A DNA stretch of 64,000 nt, taken from contig JAAYFF010000039.1 of NCBI GenBank assembly GCA_012728375.1, forward strand, positions 1 through 64,000, read 5' to 3'. The position numbers and the translations under genes were made by a program. The stretch is from Bacillota bacterium. GTDB lineage: Bacteria; Bacillota; Dethiobacteria; DTU022; UBA8154. The first letter of the stretch is position 1, and every line of letters begins with the position of its first letter. Positions 35,333-44,062 of this stretch are shown piece after piece. The notes under the pieces are model-generated. The model saw nothing but the letters and a program-made list of their open reading frames with translations, searched no databases and was not told the origin of the DNA.

Positions 35333-36760
35333 TCATTTGTCTTTCCGGCCATCCTTTCCGGCTTTTTTTTGTACGGCAGCCCTGAGGGCTTCCGGCGTAT
35401 TCATGATTTTTCCCTTTTGCACATCGGTCAGCAAGCTGTTTAAGATTTTTCCTACTATTGGTCCGGCGCCGGTTTTTTTCACAATGTCATCTCCGGAAAT
35501 CTTCAATTCGTAAGGATAAAACGTCAAACCGGAGGCGATTTTCGGAAACTGGGAAAGCAAGAAATGAAAATAAAATGAAGATGTTTCCCTGCCCTTGGAG
35601 GCATCATCAGCCCTGCCCAGTAAAAACAACTGCTGCGCGGCTTCCATAAACTCCTGGCGATTGGGAAAATCCCGGGATCTTTTAAATGCCCACCTGATTA
35701 ATCCTTGATGGTCCGCGGGCGGCAAATTGCGATGATTTTTAATCAGCCAGACAATCCGCTGAACATATCTCCGGGGCACTTTTAACCTTCCCAGTATTCT
35801 TTGTGCCATCTCGGCGCCGACAAGGTGGTGTCCCCGGTCGGAGAGCTCACCACGCTTGTTAAGGGTTCTGACTCCCGGTCTCCCCTTGGCAACATCGTGT
35901 AGGAGAGCAGCCCAGCGCAAGATATGAACAGGAGGTGCTTCATCTACTGTCCTAAAAATATGAGTTAAAACATCATAGCGGTGATAGCGGGGATTTTGGG
36001 GCACGCCATTTAGTTGCATAATTTCCGGCAAAAAGTCAACCCGTATCTTTTTATCTCCTTCTTTTGCAGAGCACGACAGCCCCAGCACTCCCGTATCAAT
36101 CAGCAGCTTTAGCCCCGGTGAAGGCTTTGGGGCTAAAAGAATTTTTTCAAATTCATCTCTCACTCTTTCCACAGAGAGGTCCCGGAATCGCTGTTGAATA
36201 TCCGGATCCGACATCGCTGTTGGTATCGTTTCCTCCAGGTCAAAACCTGTCTGTACCACAAACCGGGAGGCCCGCAAAATTCTGAGCGGATCTTCCAGAA
36301 AACGGTTTTTAGGGCTTCCAATGCAGCGTATAACTCCATTTCGAATATCATCGATGCCGCCGAAAGGATCTATCAAGCGTCCGTCTTTATCCATAGCTAC
36401 TGCATTCATGGTGAAATCACGGCGAGCCAAGTCCTGGTAAAGATCGCCGACAAAAGTAACCGTCTCAGGCCGGTGCGGGTCTTTCCCGTAATTCTCAGTC
36501 CGCATTGAGGCCACCTCAAATTTTTCCTTACCGATGACAATATGAATAATTCCAAAAGCCTCGCCATACTTCCGTACTTTCCAGCCCGCCTCCAATGCTG
36601 CGGAGATAATCTGTTCAGGCTTCCGGTCGGTAACAAAATCATAATCCACAGGCTGTCTGGACATAAGCAAGTCCCGGACGCAGCCGCCAACAAGGTAGCA
36701 CTCATATCCTCCCCGAGATATTCTCTCCATAATTTCTTTAGGGAGCTGAGGCAAAAGCAA
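35333..36760 (-). CDS. cca: CCA tRNA nucleotidyltransferase / poly(A) polymerase family
   Basis: Class II nucleotidyltransferase that adds or repairs the CCA end of tRNA. The NT domain has YLVGGCVRDLL and VDYDFVT (catalytic Asp pair), then RRDFTMNAVAMD and DPLRILRASRF. An HD domain (LLHDVAKG, HHLVGAEMA) follows at about residue 270, making the long HD-type form. The start is uncertain: the TTG at 36760 has AGGAG ten bases upstream and gives a family-like N-terminus, while an ATG at 36823 adds a Lys/Asn-rich tail without a ribosome binding site. It is convergent with dinB. Confidence 0.88.
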   Translation of the reverse strand: MLLPQLPKEIMERISRGGYECYLVGGCVRDLLMSRQPVDYDFVTDRKPEQIISAALEAGWKVRKYGEAFGIIHIVIGKEKFEVASMRTENYGKDPHRPETVTFVGDLYQDLARRDFTMNAVAMDKDGRLIDPFGGIDDIRNGVIRCIGSPKNRFLEDPLRILRASRFVVQTGFDLEETIPTAMSDPDIQQRFRDLSVERVRDEFEKILLAPKPSPGLKLLIDTGVLGLSCSAKEGDKKIRVDFLPEIMQLNGVPQNPRYHRYDVLTHIFRTVDEAPPVHILRWAALLHDVAKGRPGVRTLNKRGELSDRGHHLVGAEMAQRILGRLKVPRRYVQRIVWLIKNHRNLPPADHQGLIRWAFKRSRDFPNRQEFMEAAQQLFLLGRADDASKGRETSSFYFHFLLSQFPKIASGLTFYPYELKISGDDIVKKTGAGPIVGKILNSLLTDVQKGKIMNTPEALRAAVQKKAGKDGRKDK

Positions 36761-36874
36761 TAAGCCCACTCTCCTGTCATCCTTATTCTTATTTGCAAAC
36801 TTATTCTTAGAGAGTACAGTCATTATGATACATTACATTTTTTTTTAAAAAAAGGGTAATTCTTTTCAAAATAC

Positions 36875-36903
36875 TTGACGAACCATATTTTTTTCGAGAT
36901 AAT
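36875..36903 (+). promoter_or_regulatory. Promoter of dctP
   Basis: TTGACG (36875-36880), 17 bases and GATAAT (36898-36903). The transcript would have a leader of about 170 bases to dctP. The 36761-37079 gap holds nothing else recognised; a GGGGGGATAA stretch lies near 36995. Confidence 0.7.
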
Positions 36904-37079
36904 TGAATATAGCCATAATTTAAACATGAAAGATATTTCTGCTAATAGTTGCTGCCTAATACTTTGCTTTTGTTCTTTAGATAGAGATTTAAAGGGGGGA
37001 TAAGCTCAAAAATTTTTTCATTTTTCAATCTTGTCTTAAAAGTTTACAACATTAAATTACAGGAGGTTGACAGTTAATT

Positions 37080-38234
37080 ATGAGAAAAGGCTTTTGGTTA
37101 ATTTTCTTGGTGCTGTGTCTTGTGCTGGCTTCAGTATGCGGTTGCGCTTCAAAACAGGAAGGAACCGTTTCGCCTGAATCACAAACAGAAGGAGAAGAAG
37201 AAAGCGTTGCTGCTGAAAAAGTAACTTTGAGGTTTGCTAACTATTTTGCCGGGGAAAGCGGCCCGGGCAAAATCGGACAGGAGTTTGCGGACGACATCAA
37301 GGAGTTAACCGACGGCAGGGTGGAGATTGAGTACTATCCCGGCGGGATGCTGCTCACCGCAGATAAAATGTATGACGGTGTTATGCAAGGAATTGCTGAT
37401 ATCGGCCTTTCCAATCTTTCTTATACATTTGGCAGGTTCAAGGTTACCGAAGTAATGGATCTGCCCATCGGTTTTCCCAATGCATGGGTCTCAAATCATG
37501 TCGCTTCAGATTTTCTAAAAGAATTCAAACCTGAGGAGTTTAAAGATACACATGTTCTCACTCTTCATACTTCCCCGCCGAATAACATTATTACTGTATC
37601 AAAACCCGTTAAAAAACCTGAAGATCTTAAAGGGATGATTCTGCGGGCTCCCGGATATATCGGCCAACTGGTGGAGGCTCTGGGTGGAACCCCCCGTAAC
37701 GTGCCCATGCCGGAAGCCTATGACAATCTGGCCAAAGGGGTACTTGAAGGGCTGTTGATACCGTATGAAACGACAATTACATTCCGCTATGGAGAGGTTA
37801 CCAATCATGTGACCGAAGTCTGGCCTTTAGGCCAAGTATATACCTTCTATCTCGTCATGAACAAAGATACCTGGAATAAGTTATCCCCGGATATCCAGGA
37901 GATAATTAGCAACTATATTGAGGAAGAATTTCAGGAAAAGCTGGCCCAAATGTGGAACCGGATAGATATAGATGGAAAACAATACGCTATAGATTCAGGT
38001 TATACCATTACGGAAATTCCAGCCGAAGAAATCGACAAATGGATAGGGCTGTCCGAAAAAGTTCTTGATAAATACATTGAAAAAATGGTGTCAAATGGTT
38101 ATTCCCAAGATGAAGTTCAAGGCTGGATCAGCTTTATAAAAGAACGTATTGCATACTGGTCTGCCAAGCAAAAGGAACTGGGGATTAAATCTGCAACCGG
38201 CGATAAGGAAGTTCTTTACGAATTTAAGCAATAA
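37080..38234 (+). CDS. dctP: TRAP transporter substrate-binding lipoprotein (DctP family)
   Basis: The extracytoplasmic solute-binding protein of a TRAP transporter, which imports organic acids such as dicarboxylates using ion gradients. A hydrophobic signal segment (residues 5-19) ends in a Cys-rich VCGCAS where lipidation is likely, followed by a Glu/Ser-rich linker (25-45). The DctP fold is shown by LRFANYFAGESGPG, IEYYPGGML and AYDNLAKGVLEGLL, and by the usual Arg in MILRAPG that binds a carboxylate. The length of 384 residues is normal. GGAGG precedes the ATG. Its permease genes lie convergent downstream, on the other strand. Confidence 0.93.
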   Translation: MRKGFWLIFLVLCLVLASVCGCASKQEGTVSPESQTEGEEESVAAEKVTLRFANYFAGESGPGKIGQEFADDIKELTDGRVEIEYYPGGMLLTADKMYDGVMQGIADIGLSNLSYTFGRFKVTEVMDLPIGFPNAWVSNHVASDFLKEFKPEEFKDTHVLTLHTSPPNNIITVSKPVKKPEDLKGMILRAPGYIGQLVEALGGTPRNVPMPEAYDNLAKGVLEGLLIPYETTITFRYGEVTNHVTEVWPLGQVYTFYLVMNKDTWNKLSPDIQEIISNYIEEEFQEKLAQMWNRIDIDGKQYAIDSGYTITEIPAEEIDKWIGLSEKVLDKYIEKMVSNGYSQDEVQGWISFIKERIAYWSAKQKELGIKSATGDKEVLYEFKQ

Positions 38235-38366
38235 GCCTGAAATTCGTTTTGCGATTGGCTGCCGGCTGTTTTGAGGATAATGTATTAAAGCCGGCAGCTT
38301 AATCCATTTTTGCTGATAAATAAGGAATTACATGGTTGAAAGAATTAGTTTTTTAGTACAAAAAGC

Positions 38367-38404
38367 AACCCCAAAACACCTATATTTAAAAGGGTTTTGG
38401 GGTT
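38367..38404. terminator. Bidirectional terminator between dctP and dctM
   Basis: AACCCCAAAAC pairs with GTTTTGGGGTT (11 bp) plus three inner pairs after a bulged A. T-rich tracts flank both sides, serving both convergent TRAP transcripts. Confidence 0.88.
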
Positions 38405-38479
38405 ATTTGTTTTACTTTAAAGTATAAGATAAAGACAAATGCAGTGGTAATTTTAGACTATCCTATCCTTCCATAATGA

Positions 38480-39472
38480 CTAATATTTTGCGAATTCCGC
38501 CAGGAAAAGGGCGAGTTTCGGAAAAGCTATCACTAGTGCTGTGGTAATCAGGATACTTCCCAAAAACGGAAATATCCCTTTAAATATTCTTTCTAAAGGA
38601 GTTTCAGGTGATATAGATTTAATCACATAGACGTTTACCCCCACAGGCGGCGTGATTACTCCCAGGGTACCCATCAGGACGATAATCACCCCAAACCAAA
38701 TCGGATCAAAACCCAAACGAATAACAACGGGGAAGATAACCGGAACGAGGAGGGTGATCAGGGGCATAACGTCCATGAAACATCCTCCGATTAAAAAGAT
38801 CAGCACAATAACAGCCATAATCGCATTGGGATGCAAAGGAAGCCCTTGGACCCAATCAGCAATAATAAAGGGTATGGTTGTTACAGCCATAAAACGTCCA
38901 AAGATCGTTGCCCCGGCTATGAGGCAGATGATCATGGTAGCAGTGCGCAACCCATCCTGGGTAAATTCTACAAATCTTTTCCATGTCACCTCACGCCTTA
39001 TCAAGCCGATTAGCAGCGCACCCGCCGCACCGATGCTGCCGGCTTCCACTGGGCTGAACCACCCCAGGAACAACCCGCCGATCACCAGGAGAAAAAGCGC
39101 CAAAGCTTCAAGGGCCTGCACGGAGGCCTTGACTTTTTCTCTCCAGCCAATTGGTTCCCCCGGCGGTCCCATACTTGGGTTAAGGCGGCAGATCAAATAA
39201 ACGGTTATAGAAAAAAACAGGGTCAGTATCAGCCCGGGAATAACACCTGACACAAAAAGTTTTCCTATGGACTGCTCTGTAATATACCCATAAACAATAA
39301 AAACAGTGCTGGGAGGAATAAGGATGCCAAGTGTTCCGCCGGAGGCCACGGTACCGGTAGCTAGGGTATCGTCATAGCCATACCTCTTCATTTCGGGTAA
39401 TACAATTCTTCCCATAGTAGCTGCCGTAGCGGAAGTAGAACCGCAGATCGCGGCGAAACCGGCACAGCCCAA
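38480..39472 (-). CDS. dctM: TRAP transporter large permease DctM, C-terminal part (frameshifted)
   Basis: This is the larger part of the 12-segment DctM permease. It resumes at GCAGFAAICGSTSATAATMG and includes GGTLGILIPPS, FSPVEAGSIGAAGALLIG and TPPVGVNVYVIKS, all typical of DctM, with about nine hydrophobic segments. The nominal TTG start has no ribosome binding site; the frame is open upstream and matches the family back to the break at the C5/G5 run at 39491-39495. One extra G there, or a -1 slip, would join it to the preceding part into a normal protein of about 430 residues. A broken gene would leave the transporter inactive. Confidence 0.85.
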   Translation of the reverse strand: MGCAGFAAICGSTSATAATMGRIVLPEMKRYGYDDTLATGTVASGGTLGILIPPSTVFIVYGYITEQSIGKLFVSGVIPGLILTLFFSITVYLICRLNPSMGPPGEPIGWREKVKASVQALEALALFLLVIGGLFLGWFSPVEAGSIGAAGALLIGLIRREVTWKRFVEFTQDGLRTATMIICLIAGATIFGRFMAVTTIPFIIADWVQGLPLHPNAIMAVIVLIFLIGGCFMDVMPLITLLVPVIFPVVIRLGFDPIWFGVIIVLMGTLGVITPPVGVNVYVIKSISPETPLERIFKGIFPFLGSILITTALVIAFPKLALFLAEFAKY

Positions 39473-39486
39473 TATTGTTGCAATCC

Positions 39487-39783
39487 CTAGCCCCCGCGCA
39501 GATCACCTACCATTTTATAGGCAGCCTTGTAAAGTCTATCGCCAATACCGGCGATGAAAGCAAATGAGCCCATGAGCACAAACATAGTGATCGCGCTAAG
39601 CGAGTAGGAATAAAATTGTCCAAAAAAATCTCTCGCCAGGAGACTTGCCCCTGTTGACCATGACACTATGTAGCTAAACCCAATCATGCCGGAAAGCGCC
39701 ATGGCAAAAGCAATGGGCATTCTCAGGAAAAAAAGGATCAGAAGAAGGATGATACCGGCAATACCGCTTTCAACTGGACTCAT
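39487..39783 (-). CDS. dctM: TRAP transporter large permease DctM, N-terminal part (frameshifted)
   Basis: The first 98 residues of DctM: MSPVESGIAGIILLLILFFL, RMPIAFAMALSGMIGF and the ITMFVLMGSFAFIAGIGD segment. The ATG at 39783 follows GAGGTGACAAG and overlaps the end of dctQ by 14 bases, as usual for TRAP operons. It ends at a TAG within AYKMVGDLRGG, where intact DctM would continue as GLGIATILGCAGFA in the -1 frame. Whether this is a mutation or a sequencing error cannot be told here. Confidence 0.82.
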   Translation of the reverse strand: MSPVESGIAGIILLLILFFLRMPIAFAMALSGMIGFSYIVSWSTGASLLARDFFGQFYSYSLSAITMFVLMGSFAFIAGIGDRLYKAAYKMVGDLRGG

Positions 39784-40276
39784 TCTTGTCACCTCTTCCT
39801 TTAAAATAAAGCAATATTTCATTTACATAGTACAATGATGCTACAGCTGCGCAAAAAGCGATAACATGGGCAAAGGGATAAAAGGGAATATATGCTGAGG
39901 AACTGATCTCCCCGGCACTTTTGAGCGATATGCCATACATACAGCTTTGCCAAGCAAGTATAGCAAAAAAAACAAACCCGAGAATTGAAATAAAAAAATG
40001 GATATTCTTCTGCACACGCTCCGACAGCCACGAAACAAAGAGTTCGATGTCGATATGGCGTTTAAAAAACAAGCCCACGGTAATAGCGCAGGAAATTGCT
40101 ATTATTTGTCCAAAACCGACTATTTCTATTGCACCCCGAAGGGGGGATAAGAAAACCTTGGCACCAATTACATCGATAACAGTTGCCAACATCATTAAAA
40201 GCACACCGGCTATACCAACCCATTCCAACTTTTTCGCCAGATTTTCAATGTAAAACCCGAATTGTTTATGTTTCAA
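39770..40276 (-). CDS. dctQ: TRAP transporter small permease DctQ
   Basis: The 168-residue small membrane subunit of the TRAP transporter, with four hydrophobic segments (about 13-35, 50-68, 88-106, 130-150) and the family motif FKRHIDIELFVSWLSE. The TTG at 40276 is eight bases after AAGGAGG; a longer form would start without such a site. It overlaps dctM. A good promoter lies about 265 bases upstream. Confidence 0.9.
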   Translation of the reverse strand: MKHKQFGFYIENLAKKLEWVGIAGVLLMMLATVIDVIGAKVFLSPLRGAIEIVGFGQIIAISCAITVGLFFKRHIDIELFVSWLSERVQKNIHFFISILGFVFFAILAWQSCMYGISLKSAGEISSSAYIPFYPFAHVIAFCAAVASLYYVNEILLYFKGRGDKNESS

Positions 40277-40535
40277 ATTAGCAACCTCCTTGGCGATAAT
40301 GCATGCCCAAGAACCAGCATTCAATTAATTGTCGCAGGAATCCAAAGTAATCCCATATCCCTTAAATAGCTACCATTATTTTTTTATATACCTTCCCCCC
40401 TATTTCTGTTCTTTGAAGTTTTCTCTTTTTTCATTTCATTTTTCTTCCCCCCCTTAGTCATGTAACATACTTGGACTATATCTTGCCAATTATCAATCAT
40501 TTTGTAAATGACTTTAATATCAGAATTATTCATAA
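40277..40535 (-). promoter_or_regulatory. Long leader of dctQM
   Basis: Untranslated stretch between the dctQM promoter and dctQ. It holds two purine-rich GGGGGGAA tracts and a two-codon ATG AAA TGA reading frame behind one of them. No clear fold or known riboswitch was recognised. Confidence 0.4.
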
Positions 40536-40539
40536 AGAG

Positions 40540-40568
40540 ATTATCCCACAAATAGTCAGTCTTGTCAA
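40540..40568 (-). promoter_or_regulatory. Promoter of dctQM
   Basis: On the - strand a perfect TTGACA (40563-40568), 17 bases and GATAAT (40540-40545), nearly the same hexamers and spacing as the dctP promoter on the other side, which suggests matched expression. Confidence 0.75.
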
Positions 40569-40639
40569 ACAATTACCTGTAATTATGTTTTTTAAGAGAG
40601 GAAATTTGCACCCGGAACTTTTCCGCCGGAGAATAAAAT

Positions 40640-40668
40640 CTCCCTATGTATGGCAAATACATAGGGAG
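40640..40668 (-). terminator. Terminator after rnhB
   Basis: A perfect 12 bp stem CTCCCTATGTAT/ATACATAGGGAG with a five-base loop. The - strand continues with ATTTTATTCT. It ends the long housekeeping transcript. Confidence 0.9.
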
Positions 40669-40697
40669 GTTACAGCTTAACACCAATTCAGTACAAA

Positions 40698-41486
40698 TTA
40701 AAGCAAACGAAAAGTCCTGCGGTGCAGTTCTGAGAGACCTAAGGATCTAATAGCTTTGCGGTGTTCGGGAGTAGGGTACCCCTTATTTTTGGCAAAACCG
40801 TAGCCGGGGTAAAGCTGTTCATATTTTTCCATCAGGCGGTCCCTTGTGACCTTGGCGACAATTGATGCGGCAGCAATGGAAAGGCAGAGCCTGTCCCCGC
40901 CTTTAATCGCCTCCTGAGGAAAATCAATTTCGGGTATACGAAAGCCGTCGGTAAGAATAAAGTCGGGTTGGGGCCTTAACTGTTCAACTGCCAGTTTCAT
41001 CGCTTCCAGGGAAGCTTTGTGGATATTGATTTTGTCGATAATATCCGCGTTTACAATGCCCAGGCCTACAGCAGTTGAACGGGCCAGAATTGTCTGGTAA
41101 AGCGTTTCCCGCTTTTGTGGTGAAAGCTGCTTGGAATCGCTAATACCCTCCCAGGTTAAGAGATCTGCTTTATGGCCCAGAACGACAGCAGCAGCTACTA
41201 CAGGGCCGGCAAGGGGGCCCCTTCCGGCCTCGTCTACCCCTGCAACAATCAGGCAGCCTTTTTTATACAGCTCTTCTTCCTTGCTGTTCATTTCTGCAAG
41301 CCGTTTTTTTTCCTGCAGAAGTTGTTTTTTGCGCCTCAGGTATTGGGCCAGCAATTCCCTTACTCCGGCGCGCCGGTCTTCCCGCAGTAAAACGATTTCC
41401 TCTTCCGTAAGGTTGCCCGCGGATAAAACGTAATGCCGGATTTGCTCTATTGTCAAGGTTGAAAAAAAAGAATACTCCTTCTTCAC
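40698..41486 (-). CDS. rnhB: Ribonuclease HII
   Basis: RNase HII removes ribonucleotides from DNA and cuts RNA in RNA-DNA hybrids. The catalytic acidic residues are in GVDEAGRGPLAGP, ILTDGF and the SIAAASIVAKVTRD segment. A 75-residue helical N-terminal extension, as in Bacillus RnhB, precedes the core. The GTG at 41486 overlaps the rbgA stop (GTGA). Last gene before the terminator at 40640. Confidence 0.96.
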   Translation of the reverse strand: MKKEYSFFSTLTIEQIRHYVLSAGNLTEEEIVLLREDRRAGVRELLAQYLRRKKQLLQEKKRLAEMNSKEEELYKKGCLIVAGVDEAGRGPLAGPVVAAAVVLGHKADLLTWEGISDSKQLSPQKRETLYQTILARSTAVGLGIVNADIIDKINIHKASLEAMKLAVEQLRPQPDFILTDGFRIPEIDFPQEAIKGGDRLCLSIAAASIVAKVTRDRLMEKYEQLYPGYGFAKNKGYPTPEHRKAIRSLGLSELHRRTFRLL

Positions 41487-42313
41487 TGCAAAGGCCTTTC
41501 CAGGGTGATCGGGCCGAGAATCCCTCTTCGAAAGTCGCTAAGAATAAGCTGGCTTGTTTTAAAAATATCTACTTCTCCCCCTTTACTAAAACACCCCCTG
41601 GCTTTTCCTATCCCGGCTATAATTTCGGAGCAATTTTTTATTTCCGGTTCTAAAGAATAGAGGTCCAGCAAAATCCTGGTTGTTTTTTCCCGGGCCAAAA
41701 ATTGCTCCACCAGCCACCCGGCTGCCCTTTCCACATCAAAGGAGCCCGGAGCAAGGGAGCCGATAGCGCCGAGTAAAAGGATGCTCTGTTCATTCCTGAG
41801 AAAGGGGGACAAAAAACCTGGAGTGTCCAGCAGATCCCATCCTGCCCGGAGTTTTATCCACTGGGGCCCCCTCGTTATCCCTGGCGTGTTTCCCGTCCTT
41901 GCAGCGGACTTTTGTACTAACCGGTTAATAATCGTAGATTTGCCCACATTGGGAATTCCGACTACCATCAAACGAAAGGGCCTTTTAAACCTAGTCGAAC
42001 GCGGGCGGAGCGATTCCAGAAGCCTCTCCATCCGAATAATATCCGCTTTTCTTTTAGCATTAAAAGCTAAAACGGGCCACTCTCCGGCTAAAAAATTTAA
42101 CCAGTAACCCGTTATTTCCTGTTCTGCAAGATCGGTTTTGTTTAAAACGATAATCCTTCTTTTAGAACCGAGCATTTTCCGCAAGCGGGGATTGCGGCTG
42201 GTTACGGGTAAGCGGGCATCCAGCACCTCGATAACAAGATCAACCAGTGCCAAATTCTCCCGGAGCCTGTTTTCCTCCTTTATCGAAAATCCTGATATTT
42301 GCCTTTTCCCCAT
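41483..42313 (-). CDS. rbgA: Ribosome biogenesis GTPase YlqF/RbgA
   Basis: A circularly permuted GTPase required for late 50S assembly. The permuted order G4 (LNKTDL), then G1 (VVGIPNVGKSTI), G3 (LLDTPG) is clear, followed by an RNA-binding helical domain. The usual N-terminal WFPGHM is missing; the protein starts MGKRQISGF. Two ATGs six bases apart share one GGAG; the second (42313) has the better spacing. It sits between lepB and rnhB as in Bacillus. Confidence 0.93.
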   Translation of the reverse strand: MGKRQISGFSIKEENRLRENLALVDLVIEVLDARLPVTSRNPRLRKMLGSKRRIIVLNKTDLAEQEITGYWLNFLAGEWPVLAFNAKRKADIIRMERLLESLRPRSTRFKRPFRLMVVGIPNVGKSTIINRLVQKSAARTGNTPGITRGPQWIKLRAGWDLLDTPGFLSPFLRNEQSILLLGAIGSLAPGSFDVERAAGWLVEQFLAREKTTRILLDLYSLEPEIKNCSEIIAGIGKARGCFSKGGEVDIFKTSQLILSDFRRGILGPITLERPLQ

Positions 42314-42344
42314 GCACATTATGCTCCAATTCCTGGTAGGTTGT

Positions 42345-42893
42345 CTAATCGCAATTTAAAAGCCGGCTGTGGAAAGGTGGCCAGAAGACTACAACTGCCT
42401 TCCCTTTAACCTTTTTCCGGGATACATAGCCCACAGCCGGGTCACGGCTATCCATACTGTTCCCCCGGTTATCTCCCAGAACAAAGATATGCCCTTCGGG
42501 TACCTTCACGGGGCCAAAATTCATCATCTGGCAGTCTTTAAGGTAAGGTTCATCCAGAACAACACCGTTAACAAACACCTGATTGTCGGATATTTCCACA
42601 GTATCCCCTTCTACAGCGATAACCCTTTTAATAAAATCCCTCTGCGGCGAAAAGCTAAATACAATGATATCGCCCTTCTCAGGCTCTTTAAAAAAGTACG
42701 TAGCCTTATTAACAATAAGACGCTCGTGGTTTTGTAAAGTCGGGTACATGGAACTTCCCTCTACCAAGAATACCTCAAAAAGAAACAGCCTGATAAAAAT
42801 GGCGATAACAATGGCCAGCACAATAGATCTGGTCCATTCTTTCGCCTCCTTAATCAAAGCCTTTTTTCTGTTTTCTTTGGTACTGTTCTCCAT
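42345..42893 (-). CDS. lepB: Signal peptidase I
   Basis: Cleaves signal peptides from exported proteins at the outer face of the membrane. One membrane segment (about residues 24-44) precedes the catalytic domain with Ser48 (EGSSMYPTL) and Lys89 (RDFIKRVIA). Box E, GDNRGNSMDSRDPAVG, is intact. The length of 182 residues is typical for Gram-positive single-segment SPase I. Confidence 0.97.
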   Translation of the reverse strand: MENSTKENRKKALIKEAKEWTRSIVLAIVIAIFIRLFLFEVFLVEGSSMYPTLQNHERLIVNKATYFFKEPEKGDIIVFSFSPQRDFIKRVIAVEGDTVEISDNQVFVNGVVLDEPYLKDCQMMNFGPVKVPEGHIFVLGDNRGNSMDSRDPAVGYVSRKKVKGKAVVVFWPPFHSRLLNCD

Positions 42894-42928
42894 AATATAA
42901 ATCTCGGTCCCCTAACGGCAAGTACAAC

Positions 42929-43279
42929 TTAGTACTTCAGTTCTTTTATTCTCGCAGCTTTTCCTCTCAGATTTCTTAAATAGTAAAGTTTCGAACGCCT
43001 TACTCTGCCCCTTCGCACAATTTCCACTTTTTCAATCTTAGGGGAATGAATGGGAAATGAACGTTCCACCCCAACGCCGTAGGAAACGCGGCGGACAGTA
43101 AAAGACTCGGCAAGTCCGCTTCCCTTTACTTTAATAACGACACCCTCAAAAACCTGTATTCTTTCCCGGTTTCCCTCAATAACCTTAAAATAAACCCTTA
43201 CAGTATCGCCAGGGGAAAACTTAGGAAATTGTTCTTTATCCTTTAAGTACTCTTTTTCAGCAGACCTGATTAAATCCAT
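42929..43279 (-). CDS. rplS: 50S ribosomal protein L19
   Basis: L19 lies at the 30S-50S interface. [20 protein letters not shown], the VQVFEGVVI-type segment and the end [15 protein letters not shown] identify it. The length of 116 residues is normal. AAAGGAG precedes the ATG. It follows trmD by 71 bases. Confidence 0.98.
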   Translation of the reverse strand: MDLIRSAEKEYLKDKEQFPKFSPGDTVRVYFKVIEGNRERIQVFEGVVIKVKGSGLAESFTVRRVSYGVGVERSFPIHSPKIEKVEIVRRGRVRRSKLYYLRNLRGKAARIKELKY

Positions 43280-43350
43280 TTTCCCGATGCTCCTTTTGAC
43301 AAATTATTCTCATCAACATCAAACTTCCAAGACTTGGCCCCTTTATTGTT

Positions 43351-44043
43351 TTAAAGCTGCTTCTTTTTCAATATCTCCGGGCGCTTTTCCAGCGTTCGGC
43401 GCCTGGCTTCCTCATAGCGCCAATGCTTAATAAGTTCATGATTGCCGGAAAGCAAGACTTCCGGAACAGTCATTCCCTCGTAATTCCTGGGACGGGTATA
43501 CTGGGGATATTCCAGCATTCCGCCGGAAAAAGACTCCTCTTCTAATGAAGCTGCGTTTAAAACCCCGGGGATAAGCCTGACTACTGCATCAACTAAAACC
43601 ATTGCCGGCAGTTCACCGCCTGTAAGCACATAATCCCCGATGGAGATCTCTTCCTGTGCCAGATAACGGTGCACTCTTTCGTCAACCCCTTCGTAACGGC
43701 CACAAAGCACAATTAAATGTTTACTTCGGCTGAGCTGTTTTGCTTTATCCTGGTTTAAAAGTTCTCCCCGGGGGGACATCAAAATGACCCGGCAGGAATC
43801 CGGGTCCTTACCTTTGCCTTTTAAAAACTTCACCGCTTCAAAAAAAGGTTCCGGTTTCATTACCATCCCCGCCCCGCCCCCATAGGGAGTATCATCTACC
43901 CTGCGGTGTTTATCTGCACTAAAATCCCGGAGATCACTTACCCTGATTGTCACCAGGTTCTTTTCTACCGCTCTTTTTATTATGCTTTCTCCAAAAACTC
44001 CCGCAAACATGGCAGGAAAAATAGAAACAATATCAATTAACAT
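43351..44043 (-). CDS. trmD: tRNA (guanine-37,N1) methyltransferase
   Basis: TrmD makes m1G37 next to the anticodon and prevents frameshifting. The SPOUT knot binds S-adenosylmethionine through [12 protein letters not shown] and [27 protein letters not shown] and the C-terminal [10 protein letters not shown] are typical. The length of 230 residues is normal. Confidence 0.98.
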   Translation of the reverse strand: MLIDIVSIFPAMFAGVFGESIIKRAVEKNLVTIRVSDLRDFSADKHRRVDDTPYGGGAGMVMKPEPFFEAVKFLKGKGKDPDSCRVILMSPRGELLNQDKAKQLSRSKHLIVLCGRYEGVDERVHRYLAQEEISIGDYVLTGGELPAMVLVDAVVRLIPGVLNAASLEEESFSGGMLEYPQYTRPRNYEGMTVPEVLLSGNHELIKHWRYEEARRRTLEKRPEILKKKQL

Positions 44044-44062
44044 AACGCATCACAATTTTTTC

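Noticed and set aside
38652-39200. 182-codon frame antisense to dctM
   Set aside because: Overlaps conserved DctM segments and has no ribosome binding site.
40384-40572. 62-codon - strand frame upstream of dctQ
   Set aside because: Its first codons are the TTGACA-17-GATAAT promoter, and there is no ribosome binding site, so it is untranslated leader.
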